A stretch of 9,616 bases of DNA from Syntrophaceae bacterium UBA2210 (GCA_002327865.1 DCUQ01000024.1:815-10430), one strand, 5' to 3'; positions 1-6,483 are shown, counted from the first letter of the stretch. Numbers and translations: made by a program. Notes: generated by a model from the letters alone, not told the origin.

Positions 1-924
1 GAACCTCAGATCCTGGGGCAGGTCAAGGAAGCCTACCGTCTGTGTGTCAAGCAGAAAGCCTCCGGAGTCATACTGAACAAGCTCCTCCACCAGGCCTTTT
101 CCACGGCAAAGAGAGTGAGAACGGAGACCTCCATAGCGAACAACGCAGTTTCGGTAAGCTTCGCCGCGGTTAAACTTGCCAAAAAGATATTCGGCACGCT
201 CGACAGGAAGAAAGTGCTTCTTGTCGGTGCGGGTGAGATGGCACAGCTCGCGGCCCGGCATCTTATGGACGATGGAGTCGACCACATAATTTTTACCAAC
301 CGCACTTATGAAACCGCGGTCAAACTCGCCGATGATTTTCACGGCCTTCCCGTTGAATTCGAACTCCTGGGTGATACGCTCGGAGACGTTGATATCGTCA
401 TCAGTTCAACGGGTTCCCCGGATTGTATCATATCCGGAGAGATGATTTCGACGGCACTGCACCGACGGAAAAACAGGCTGATGTTTCTCATCGATGTGGC
501 CGTACCGCGCGATATCGACCCCGCCGCCGGTAAGATAGATAATGTGTACCTGTACAACATCGACGATCTTCAGGAAGTGGTCGATGAAAATATGCAAAAC
601 CGCTTTAACGAGGCAAAAAAGGCCGAAGTAATTATCGATGAAGAGGTCGCCAACTTTTCAGGATGGTTTGCCACGCTAGAAGTCGTTCCCACGATAGTGG
701 ACCTGAAAAGCAAGACCGAAAAAATCATAAGGGGAGAGATAGAGAAATCTCACTCCTGGATGAAAGATCTCGGTGAAAAAGAGAAAGAAAATATAGAAAT
801 ACTCGTAAATTCCATTGTTAATAAGATAATGCACGATCCCGTCGTCGGACTTAAGAAAAAGAGCCGTGACGGTGAGGCCGACTCCTATGTGGCGGCGATA
901 AAGAAATTGTTCAAATTAAAATAA
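1..924 (+). CDS. hemA: Glutamyl-tRNA reductase, 5'-truncated by the window edge
   Basis: HemA reduces glutamyl-tRNA(Glu) with NADPH to glutamate-1-semialdehyde, the committed step of C5 tetrapyrrole (heme, siroheme, corrinoid) synthesis in the cytoplasm. The frame is open from base 1, and 307 residues are visible of roughly 420 usual for the family. The visible part begins with EPQILGQVKEAY, the family signature at the end of the N-terminal catalytic domain. The catalytic Cys and most of that domain are therefore off the left edge. Next come the conserved KRVRTET and NNAVSVSFAAV segments. The Rossmann NADPH-binding domain follows, with VLLVGAGEMAQLAARHL at about bases 214-264 and FTNRT soon after. 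The C-terminal helical dimerisation domain starts around EVVPTIVDLKSK. The ATG at base 115 is an internal Met/Val-region codon, not the start. The gene ends 29 bp before the next, so co-transcription is likely. Identification is firm. Confidence 0.96.
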   Translation, partial: EPQILGQVKEAYRLCVKQKASGVILNKLLHQAFSTAKRVRTETSIANNAVSVSFAAVKLAKKIFGTLDRKKVLLVGAGEMAQLAARHLMDDGVDHIIFTNRTYETAVKLADDFHGLPVEFELLGDTLGDVDIVISSTGSPDCIISGEMISTALHRRKNRLMFLIDVAVPRDIDPAAGKIDNVYLYNIDDLQEVVDENMQNRFNEAKKAEVIIDEEVANFSGWFATLEVVPTIVDLKSKTEKIIRGEIEKSHSWMKDLGEKEKENIEILVNSIVNKIMHDPVVGLKKKSRDGEADSYVAAIKKLFKLK

Positions 925-953
925 AACAGGCAAGGTAAACAGGATCTTTCCGT

Positions 954-3194
954 ATGGATCAATTTAACTCGATAAAAACCAGGTTTCTTCAAATAACCGA
1001 CGAATTTTCGTCGCTTCTCGACACGGCAAAGACAATTCAGGGAATATCACCGTTCCCATTCGATCAATGGGAAAAGACAGGATATTCCATAAAAGACCAG
1101 ATTGATGAAGACACTGTAAAAATCGCTGTCGTCGGAGCCATAAAATCAGGTAAAAGCACGTTCGTAAACGCGTTTTTAGGGGGGGATTATCTGAAGCGGG
1201 GGGCCGGAGTCGTAACCTCGATCGTCACGAAGATACGAAAAGGCCCAACCCTGAGGGCGTCACTCTTTTTCAAGACATGGGACGAAGTAAATGCCGAAAT
1301 GAGAGAGGCGATGATTCTTCTCCCATCCATCCAGCAATATTCCGACGATCATCAATTCGACATAAGGCGGGAAGAAGAGCGGAAAGAACTGGAAAACGCC
1401 CTGAGTTCCCTGAGCTCAGAGAAACGTATCCAGCAGGGAGTTTTCGACGCAAACGACGTTCTGCTCACTTCTTACTTGAAAGGATATGAACGCATAAGAA
1501 AAATTCTTTCACAGAATGGGGAGATCCGAAGATTTGAAGGAAACGATTTCGACCGGCATAAGGACTTTGTGGGCGACGACTCCCTTGCGGTATATCTGAG
1601 AGATATCGAGATACAGATTCCCGGGGTCAGAAATCTTGACGACAATATAGAGATCGCGGACTGCCAGGGAAGCGATTCCCCGAATCCGCTACACCTTTCA
1701 ATGATCCAGGACTATCTCATGGGAACCCATCTGATAATATACGTCTTGAGCAGCAGGACCGGTGTACGGGAGGCAGACATAAAGTTCCTCTCCATAATCA
1801 AAAAAATGGGGCTCATGGAAAATATCTACTTCGTCTTCAATGCCGATCTCAGCGAACATGACAAACTCGGCGATCTCAAATCCCTTATCGAAAAGACCTG
1901 CGAAGAGATATCGATAATCAAACCGGACCCGCAGATATTTACCTTCTCTACCCTCTTTAATCTCATAAAAAAGCTGGGTGAGAACGCTTCCCATAAGAAT
2001 AAGCTAAGGGCGGAGCAATGGGAAGACGAAACAGAACTTAGCACGTTTTCCAACAAGGAAACCCTTAGGTTCCTCACCTTCTTTGATGAAAAACTTACCC
2101 GTGATCGGTTCAATCTCCTGTTGAAAAATCACTTTGAACGATTCTCTCTTATGTCGGCCGGTCTCCATGACTGGGTCGGTATCAATCATAATCTTCTTAT
2201 AAAAGACACTGAAGGCGCCATGAAAGTTATTCAGGAGATAAAAAGAGTTCAGGCGCATTTAGACCAGTTGAAACTGCTCATCGGCAAGACAATAGACGCG
2301 GCGTCACAGGAAACAAAGCTCGATGTATGGAAAACCGTGGATAATTTCTTTGACGCGCGTAACGGGAAACTTGTCGGTGAGATCCAGGAATACATAAAAA
2401 ATTACACTGTCGACTACCGGACAAGCGAGGACGATATCGACGATGCAGGTTTTTCAACGACGCTGTACATGATATTCAAGGATTTTAAGCACAATCTCGA
2501 TATCTTCATGGCCGAAGTCATCAATCCGCAACTGGTTCAATTCACCCGTTACGAAGAAAAAAAAATCGACAATTTTCTCGCCGAAGCCGCCCGCACTTAC
2601 GATTCCCTGATGGGAGACGCGCTTCACAACTACGAAGATGCCCTGGAACACATTGGAATATCATCAAAAAAGCATACGTTCGACGAGATGTACTCGATAG
2701 ACCTGACAAACTTGAAAAAAAGAATCAAATGCAATGTTCCGAAGCTTGTTTCATCACTTCAGTACACCGCCAAAGTCCGTACCGAAGCCATCATGCGTCT
2801 CAAATATTACAATTTTGTAAAACTGATAAAAAAAATGCTGAAGAAAGATATCCAGAACGAGAGAGGAGGAGAGATACTCGCGCTCAAGGATGGAGTTCAA
2901 AGAATCAAGAAAGAAATGATGCGGTCCATCATATCCAGTCTGAGCAGCTATAAAGAAAACCTCAAACTGCTGTATCTTTTCAGACTGATCGACGAAGCGC
3001 CTAAAATCCTGAATGGAATGCTCATGGACCGCTTTCACGTTTTCACCGTCGACATATCCACCATGGCCAATTCACTCGACAAGGAACACACAATCAAGGA
3101 AGAAACTATCAAGAAACTGGAATTTATGGACGATTCACTCCAAACGCTGTCTTCCAGCATATCTAATTTGAGGGGGGAGATAAACGGCGCATAG
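954..3194 (+). CDS. Dynamin-like large GTPase (bacterial dynamin family)
   Basis: This 746-residue protein has a dynamin-type GTPase domain at the N-terminus. The P-loop is GAIKSGKST (residues 61-69), the switch I Thr is probably T88 in GVVTSIVT, and the G3 motif is DCQG (236-239). The G4 position reads FVFNADLSEHD (293-303), with Asn and Asp but no Lys as in the usual N/T-K-x-D. About 170 residues separate the P-loop Lys from the G3 Asp, leaving a charged helical insert at about 110-215. Residues 400-746 are mostly helical and charged, as in dynamin stalks. I see no clear transmembrane helix, so any membrane contact would be peripheral. Family members remodel or tether membranes using GTP; the specific role here is unknown. 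AGGA at 941-944, nine bases before ATG 954, supports the start. It probably shares a transcript with hemA. The GTPase assignment is strong, the membrane role is inferred. Confidence 0.88.
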   Translation: MDQFNSIKTRFLQITDEFSSLLDTAKTIQGISPFPFDQWEKTGYSIKDQIDEDTVKIAVVGAIKSGKSTFVNAFLGGDYLKRGAGVVTSIVTKIRKGPTLRASLFFKTWDEVNAEMREAMILLPSIQQYSDDHQFDIRREEERKELENALSSLSSEKRIQQGVFDANDVLLTSYLKGYERIRKILSQNGEIRRFEGNDFDRHKDFVGDDSLAVYLRDIEIQIPGVRNLDDNIEIADCQGSDSPNPLHLSMIQDYLMGTHLIIYVLSSRTGVREADIKFLSIIKKMGLMENIYFVFNADLSEHDKLGDLKSLIEKTCEEISIIKPDPQIFTFSTLFNLIKKLGENASHKNKLRAEQWEDETELSTFSNKETLRFLTFFDEKLTRDRFNLLLKNHFERFSLMSAGLHDWVGINHNLLIKDTEGAMKVIQEIKRVQAHLDQLKLLIGKTIDAASQETKLDVWKTVDNFFDARNGKLVGEIQEYIKNYTVDYRTSEDDIDDAGFSTTLYMIFKDFKHNLDIFMAEVINPQLVQFTRYEEKKIDNFLAEAARTYDSLMGDALHNYEDALEHIGISSKKHTFDEMYSIDLTNLKKRIKCNVPKLVSSLQYTAKVRTEAIMRLKYYNFVKLIKKMLKKDIQNERGGEILALKDGVQRIKKEMMRSIISSLSSYKENLKLLYLFRLIDEAPKILNGMLMDRFHVFTVDISTMANSLDKEHTIKEETIKKLEFMDDSLQTLSSSISNLRGEINGA

Positions 3195-3305
3195 ACAGGG
3201 TCTTGTCCCCGTTTTCCCATAAACGCCGCTACGATCCGGCGTGGCGGTGAGACTTATAATTACTCCGGCAACAATATATGTCAAAGCCGTCATTACATCC
3301 CGTTA

Positions 3306-3323
3306 CCTCGGCAAAAACCGGGG
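3306..3323 (+). repeat. Degenerate palindrome, first copy of the array
   Basis: CCTCGG (3306-3311) pairs with CCGGGG (3318-3323) through one T.G wobble, with loop CAAAAA. It matches the third copy at 15 of 18 positions (CCCCGGTGAAAACCGGGG). The usual ATCCAG tail is missing; CTCCTTTG follows instead, so this is an eroded unit. Confidence 0.6.
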
Positions 3324-3333
3324 CTCCTTTGTA

Positions 3334-3357
3334 ATACCGGCGAAAGCCGGTATCCAG
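3334..3357 (+). repeat. GAAA-loop palindrome copy with ATCCAG tail
   Basis: ATACCGGC (3334-3341) and GCCGGTAT (3346-3353) form a perfect 8 bp stem around a GAAA tetraloop (3342-3345), followed by CCAG (so the tail reads ATCCAG counting from the stem). It belongs to a dispersed palindromic family common in bacterial intergenic DNA, whose translation gives peptides like VIPAKAGIQ. Confidence 0.85.
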
Positions 3358-3371
3358 GTTTTTTATCGTCA

Positions 3372-3399
3372 CCCCGGTGAAAACCGGGGCGGTATCCAG
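3372..3399 (+). repeat. GAAA-loop palindrome copy with a different stem
   Basis: CCCCGGT (3372-3378) and ACCGGGG (3383-3389) form a perfect 7 bp stem with loop GAAA (3379-3382). CGGT then ATCCAG follows at 3390-3399. TCGTCA precedes it at 3366-3371, matching the conserved CGTCA left edge of the family. The stem sequence differs from both neighbours yet remains fully complementary. Confidence 0.85.
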
Positions 3400-3436
3400 T
3401 TCCTTTATCTCTCAACCGGGCTATTTCTTTTTCGTC

Positions 3437-3460
3437 ATTGCGGCGAAAGCCGCAATCCAG
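3437..3460 (+). repeat. GAAA-loop palindrome copy, ATTGCGGC stem
   Basis: ATTGCGGC (3437-3444) pairs perfectly with GCCGCAAT (3449-3456) around GAAA (3445-3448), with CCAG at 3457-3460. The left flank TTCGTC matches the preceding copy. Spacing to the previous copy is about 65 bp. Confidence 0.85.
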
Positions 3461-3518
3461 TTCCCTTTTAGCCTGCCCAGTATCTGATACGGTAGAATCC
3501 AAAAACTGCCTGATAAAA

Positions 3519-3555
3519 CTGGATTCCGTGTCGTGCTTCGCTTGCACGGAATGAC
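3519..3555 (-). repeat. Inverted copy of the palindrome family with enlarged loop
   Basis: Read on the minus strand this begins GTCATTCCGTGC and ends CACGGAATCCAG, so it has the family's GTCAT left edge and ATCCAG right edge in reverse orientation to the three copies upstream. The stem ATTCCGTG/CACGGAAT is perfect. The loop is 14 nt rather than GAAA, and it holds a possible inner hairpin (CGTGC with GCACG). Separately, GAATCCA at 3495-3501 is an exact inverted match of TGGATTC at 3520-3526. Confidence 0.7.
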
Positions 3556-3583
3556 AAAAAGACATGTTTTATGAGGTTATGCA

Positions 3584-3686
3584 AACCTCTTTGATTGCCG
3601 CAGTAATATGACAGCAGTTCCTTGGACCCTCGGCCCCTTGAACCCTTGAACCCTGCCTTTAACCTCTTTAATTGTCGTAGTAATAT
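3584..3686. repeat. Diverged 26 bp direct repeat flanking an 8 bp microrepeat
   Basis: The 26 bp at 3584-3609 (beginning AACCTCTTTGATTGCCG) recur at 3661-3686 with 23 of 26 matches; all three differences are transitions. The 51 bp between them contain 2.5 tandem copies of CCCTTGAA (3635-3654) and a related CTTGGACCCT at 3621. This looks like non-coding repeat DNA, possibly an old duplication. I assign no function. Confidence 0.65.
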
Positions 3687-3737
3687 TAATCCCACCATTT
3701 CTTCTCTCCGCCTCTGACGGGCCGATCTTTTTACTCC

Positions 3738-4097
3738 TCATATCCTTTCAAGATAGTTGATCGTTTTCTCTGAAACCGTACTCCCCGTGTTGACCGTACC
3801 CTTCGGCTCGAACATTAGGACATGAACCTCATCTTCCGCCACCGGCATATGTTCCACTCCTCTCGGGATGACGCAGAACTCTCCTTCATTGAGTTCGATG
3901 TCGCCATTAAGCAGTTTAATGGTGAGACAGCCTTTTATCACCATGAACAGCTCATCTTCAGCCTCGTGACGATGCCGGATAAACTCACCCTTCAGTTTTG
4001 CCAGTTTGACATACTGATCGTTCAGTTCACCGACTATCTTGGGGTCCCAGTAATGATCGATCAAAGAAAATTTTTCGGAAAGGTTAACTTTATCCAA
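3738..4097 (-). CDS. Small single-domain cupin protein
   Basis: This is a compact RmlC-type cupin barrel, 119 residues from the TTG start preferred here. Both cupin motifs are visible. Motif 1 is G-x4-H-x-H-x4-E-x6-G (GEFIRHRHEAEDELFMVIKG); His42, His44 and Glu49 are likely metal ligands. Motif 2 is G-x5-P-x-G-x2-H (GEFCVIPRGVEH), with His83 as the fourth ligand; the Asn that often ends motif 2 is absent. A metal-binding cytoplasmic protein is expected, but the substrate, or any catalysis, cannot be told from the sequence. Start choice: an in-frame ATG at 4112 has no ribosome-binding site, whereas AAGGAG at 4109-4104 lies six bases before TTG 4097, giving an N-terminus MDKVNLSEKF. The ATG would add five residues. 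It converges with the dynamin-like gene and appears monocistronic. Confidence 0.85.
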   Translation of the reverse strand: MDKVNLSEKFSLIDHYWDPKIVGELNDQYVKLAKLKGEFIRHRHEAEDELFMVIKGCLTIKLLNGDIELNEGEFCVIPRGVEHMPVAEDEVHVLMFEPKGTVNTGSTVSEKTINYLERI

Positions 4098-4100
4098 AGG

Positions 4101-4109
4101 ATCCTCCTT
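4101..4109 (-). promoter_or_regulatory. Shine-Dalgarno AAGGAGGAT that points to a TTG start
   Basis: AAGGAGGAT on the minus strand (4109-4101) is a near-perfect anti-16S match. It lies inside codons 2-4 if the cupin starts at ATG 4112, where it could not serve that start. It is correctly spaced for TTG 4097. Confidence 0.65.
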
Positions 4110-4195
4110 CATTTTTTGTATTCAAGGCATTTACCGGCTGCGCGGAAAAGCTTTCGACCGCAGAGACCATGACCGCCATAAGGCAGGCATCACCG

Positions 4196-4222
4196 TTCAC
4201 AAAATGCCGAAAGAATTGTGAA
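4196..4222. repeat. 7 bp inverted repeat, possible operator upstream of the cupin gene
   Basis: TTCACAA (4196-4202) and TTGTGAA (4216-4222) are perfect inverted arms around 13 bp. The site is about 100 bp upstream of the cupin start, a plausible place for a dimeric regulator. The spacing does not fit canonical CRP or FNR sites, and I do not know a matching regulator. Confidence 0.35.
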
Positions 4223-4404
4223 AAATAACGAAGCTTATGTCAAGAGAAAATCGGGGTTGCCGAGGAGTAGATAATCCCAAAGGGCAACGTCGCCTTTGCA
4301 GACTTGAGCCAATACGTAGTGTGGACCCTCACGGAGAAATGCGCTTTGATCAGAGTATTCACGTTAATTTTAATGAACTTCCTGCGCGGGTGATTGAACG
4401 AAAC

Positions 4405-4419
4405 GAGGGGCAACCCCTC
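4405..4419 (-). terminator. Compact GC hairpin, possible minus-strand terminator
   Basis: GAGGGG (4405-4410) and CCCCTC (4414-4419) form a perfect 6 bp stem with a 3 nt loop. On the minus strand it is followed by CGTTTCGTTC, a weak interrupted T-tract. On the plus strand CGGGATGG follows, which does not fit termination. No minus-strand gene lies immediately upstream, so its role is uncertain. Confidence 0.3.
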
Positions 4420-4657
4420 CGGGATGGACATTGACTCTTGGGGACATCTCAAATATTGTTTATCCGTTCTTGACTTTGGCCGGACATAAAGTGGATTGTA
4501 ATTCCCGGAAGAAAACTTATTACGAAACAACGAGTCCTGTTAAGGTGGGTAGAAGAACCAAACAAAAGTTCGTGACAACTTCTTGTTATCAATAGAAGTG
4601 GGTTTTCAGGAGCTAGCAAAGCTTTCAAGCGGTTATCAATAATATTTCCTTGATTTT

Positions 4658-4685
4658 TTGACTCATTGTTTCTATAAATTATAAA
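4658..4685 (+). promoter_or_regulatory. Sigma70-like promoter for the diguanylate cyclase
   Basis: TTGACT (4658-4663) and TATAAA (4680-4685) are separated by 16 bp in AT-rich DNA, each one base from consensus. Transcription would start near 4692, giving a leader of about 100 nt before ATG 4791. It is the best promoter match in the upstream region. Confidence 0.5.
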
Positions 4686-4702
4686 AATCACATCTAAATA
4701 GG

Positions 4703-4764
4703 GCATCATCAATCGGTTATCAACCAGCCTGGCCCCTCTTTGAAGGATGATGCGTTTTGTTTTT
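4703..4764 (+). terminator. Terminator-like hairpin in the leader of the cyclase gene
   Basis: GCATCATC (4703-4710) pairs perfectly with GATGATGC (4746-4753). GTTTTGTTTTT follows at once (4754-4764). The 35 nt between the arms can fold further (GGTT 4715-4718 with AACC 4722-4725). The structure ends 26 bp before the start codon and downstream of the putative promoter, so it could act as an attenuator. The stem is only half GC, so it may be weak. No known riboswitch consensus was recognised. Confidence 0.4.
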
Positions 4765-4790
4765 AGTCATCCATTCTAACGGGTGATTTC

Positions 4791-6173
4791 ATGAAAGATG
4801 ATAATAAGACAAAAAGGCAGCTCATACATGAACTGACAGAATTGCGCTCGCAGAATGCCGAGCTGAAAAAATCAACAAACAGGGGTATATCGACTGAGCT
4901 TCCGGCAGAGGATGCCCGTCGCTATGCCGAAAGTATTGTGGAAGCTGTCCGAGAGCCCCTCTTGGTCCTGGATGCGAACCTGAAGATACTCTCGGCGAAC
5001 CGAGCCTTTTACAAAACCTTTCAAGTAACTCCGGATGAGACGATCGGGAGTTTCATCTATGACCTCGGAAACAGACAATGGGACATCCCCATACTCCGTA
5101 AGCTACTTGAAGAAGTCCTTCGTAAAAAAGAAGCGTTCGACGACTTCGAGGTTGCCCATAATTTCCAGGACATCGGTCAGAAAATCATGCTCCTCAATGC
5201 CCGCCGCATAGATCCGAAAGACAACGGCGCAGAAATGATCCTCCTGTCAATCGAGGATATCACCGAGCGCAAACGACTGGAAGATTTGTTAACGGAGTCT
5301 GAAGCGCGCTTCAGGCGTGTTTTTGAAACCGCAAGTGACGGGATAGTGCTTCTCGAAAAAAGTGAAGGGAAAATTACACATGCTAATCCGGCAATCGAGA
5401 AGCTGCTGGGCTATACCATAAAGGAGATCATTGGGAAGAAACTTCAGGATATCGGCATAGTCGATATAGATGATTTCCAAACGATCATACAAAATCTGAA
5501 CGAAATCGGCATTATTAATTACGATAATGTTCCGGTGGAAACCAGGTCCGGGCAGCATATCGATACGGATATATATTTTGTCGACAGGGCAAGGCTGGCA
5601 CAATGTAATATTCGCGATATCACCAACCGCAAGAGGGCGGAAGAGGCTTTGAAGGACAGCGAGCAGAGATATCGGGAACTAAGTATCCTCGATGGCCTCA
5701 CCCAGCTTTACAATTCCAGGTATTTCTATCTTCAGCTTAACATCGAAATAGAGCGAGCTAAACGCTATAAACAACCGTTAACCCTTCTCCTGCTGGATCT
5801 CGACGATTTCAAGGCGTTCAACGACACATACGGCCACGTCGAAGGCGATGAGGTGTTGTCGCGACTCGGCCAGGTAATGAAACGATTACTGCGCGCGACT
5901 GATTCCGCCTATCGTTATGGTGGCGAAGAATTCACTGTTATCCTGCCCATGACAACAAGCGAGAACGGCGCCTTTATAGCGGAAAGAATCCGTACGGAGT
6001 TTAAGAAGGAGACTTTTTCCCCGACGCTGGGTCAGGACGTTCATATGATGGTGAGCATCGGTCTTGCGCAACACAAGACGCAGGAAGACATGAAGGCCTT
6101 CGTGCGCCGGGTTGACCAGCTAATGTACCAGGCGAAAAAAAATGGGAAAGACAGTGTTTACTGTGAGCAATAG
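4791..6173 (+). CDS. PAS-PAS-GGDEF diguanylate cyclase
   Basis: This 460-residue enzyme should make the second messenger c-di-GMP from two GTP. A short coiled-coil (1-30) leads to a first PAS domain (about 43-160). Its RRYAESIVEAVREPLLVLD opening is the type often found in sensor kinases and CheR-linked proteins. A second PAS (about 168-280, EARFRRVFETASDGIVLLE) follows, and each PAS ends in a D-I-T-E/N-R-K-R connector. The GGDEF domain (about 295-458) has the metal-binding LLLDLDDF (333-340), FND (343-345) and GHVEGDE. The active-site loop is GGEEF (377-381), an accepted active form. RATD (368-371), five residues before it, is the inhibitory I-site, so product inhibition is expected. There is no transmembrane helix or signal peptide, so the sensor is cytoplasmic with an unknown PAS ligand. 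GGGTGA (4781-4786) precedes ATG 4791. It is probably monocistronic. Confidence 0.93.
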   Translation: MKDDNKTKRQLIHELTELRSQNAELKKSTNRGISTELPAEDARRYAESIVEAVREPLLVLDANLKILSANRAFYKTFQVTPDETIGSFIYDLGNRQWDIPILRKLLEEVLRKKEAFDDFEVAHNFQDIGQKIMLLNARRIDPKDNGAEMILLSIEDITERKRLEDLLTESEARFRRVFETASDGIVLLEKSEGKITHANPAIEKLLGYTIKEIIGKKLQDIGIVDIDDFQTIIQNLNEIGIINYDNVPVETRSGQHIDTDIYFVDRARLAQCNIRDITNRKRAEEALKDSEQRYRELSILDGLTQLYNSRYFYLQLNIEIERAKRYKQPLTLLLLDLDDFKAFNDTYGHVEGDEVLSRLGQVMKRLLRATDSAYRYGGEEFTVILPMTTSENGAFIAERIRTEFKKETFSPTLGQDVHMMVSIGLAQHKTQEDMKAFVRRVDQLMYQAKKNGKDSVYCEQ

Positions 6174-6483
6174 AATCAAGAATAGCTCAATCGATAATCG
6201 CTGAATTTCTATTGACGCCTTCCTGAAGTGAGTGCTTCGTAATTTTCAGGGCAATGCGCTACTTCAAACAGTATTTGTTGAACTGCTGCCATTTTCCCCA
6301 CATTTTACCGACTGGGCTTTTGGTCCTTATTACCACGAAATACCTAATGGATAAAATTCATTGCTGTTGATTCTATAATGGAATATTCTGTCTTCATTCT
6401 TCGTGAAATAAAGTAGGATTGCGCGGAAGTTCGGGAAATACCCACCGGGTATATTAATTGTTCGGCAGAAGGATTATTATAAT
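6174..6483. other. 310 bp intergenic region upstream of the MarC-family gene
   Basis: No coding region is evident. A TATAAT hexamer at 6374-6379 lacks a recognisable -35 box. ATACCC/GGGTAT forms an inverted repeat at 6438-6452. AGAAGGA at 6468-6474 is the ribosome-binding site of the next gene, nine bases before its ATG. I see no clear terminator for the cyclase gene; only a short GAAG/CTTC stem occurs near 6224-6237. Confidence 0.6.
6438..6452. repeat. Short inverted repeat ATACCC-ACC-GGGTAT
   Basis: Perfect 6 bp arms with a 3 bp centre lie 31 bp upstream of the MarC-family start, next to AT-rich DNA (ATATTAATT). It could be an operator or an RNA hairpin in the leader. There is no further support. 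Confidence 0.35.

Larger units (their letters stand above)
3195..3737. other. Repeat-filled intergenic region between convergent genes
   Basis: This 543 bp gap separates the dynamin-like gene (+) from the cupin gene (-). It holds a small hairpin just after the dynamin stop (ACGCCG at 3223-3228 with CGGCGT at 3237-3242, no T-tract), the palindrome array at 3306-3460, an inverted copy at 3519-3555, an 8 bp microrepeat at 3635-3654 and a 26 bp direct repeat. Short open frames across it translate repeat sequence (for example VIPAKAGIQ) and are not genes. Both flanking genes may use these hairpins for transcript ends, but no classical stem plus T-run is obvious. Confidence 0.8.
4113..4790. other. 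Gene-poor 680 bp region with inverted repeats and leader elements
   Basis: I see no convincing gene between the divergently arranged cupin (-) and cyclase (+). Open frames at 4237-4434 (+) and 4240-4530 (-) overlap one another, lack ribosome-binding sites and match no family I recognise; a decayed element is possible. Structural elements are an inverted repeat at 4196-4222, a bulged hairpin at 4278-4298 (CAAAGG with CCTTTG), a perfect hairpin at 4405-4419, ACTTCT/AGAAGT arms around 4579-4600, and the promoter and leader hairpin described separately. GTTATCAA occurs three times (4585, 4632, 4716). Confidence 0.6.

Noticed and set aside
3306..3460. CRISPR array
   Set aside because: Repeats are short palindromes with variable stems and irregular spacing; there are no constant direct repeats with uniform spacers and no cas genes.
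3241..3471. Open frame on + encoding repeats such as VIPAKAGIQ
   Set aside because: It is the translation of the palindrome array; it has no ribosome-binding site and such peptides are a known artefact of these repeats.
3822..4172. 116-codon open frame on + across the cupin gene
   Set aside because: It is antisense to a gene with complete cupin motifs and a perfect Shine-Dalgarno.
4237..4530. Overlapping open frames on both strands (65 and 96 codons)
   Set aside because: No ribosome-binding sites, no recognisable family, and they overlap each other. A decayed mobile element cannot be excluded but is not supported.
4690..4790. c-di-GMP (GEMM) riboswitch in the cyclase leader
   Set aside because: The conserved aptamer segments such as GGGCAAACC and GGGACGCAAAGCC are not present.
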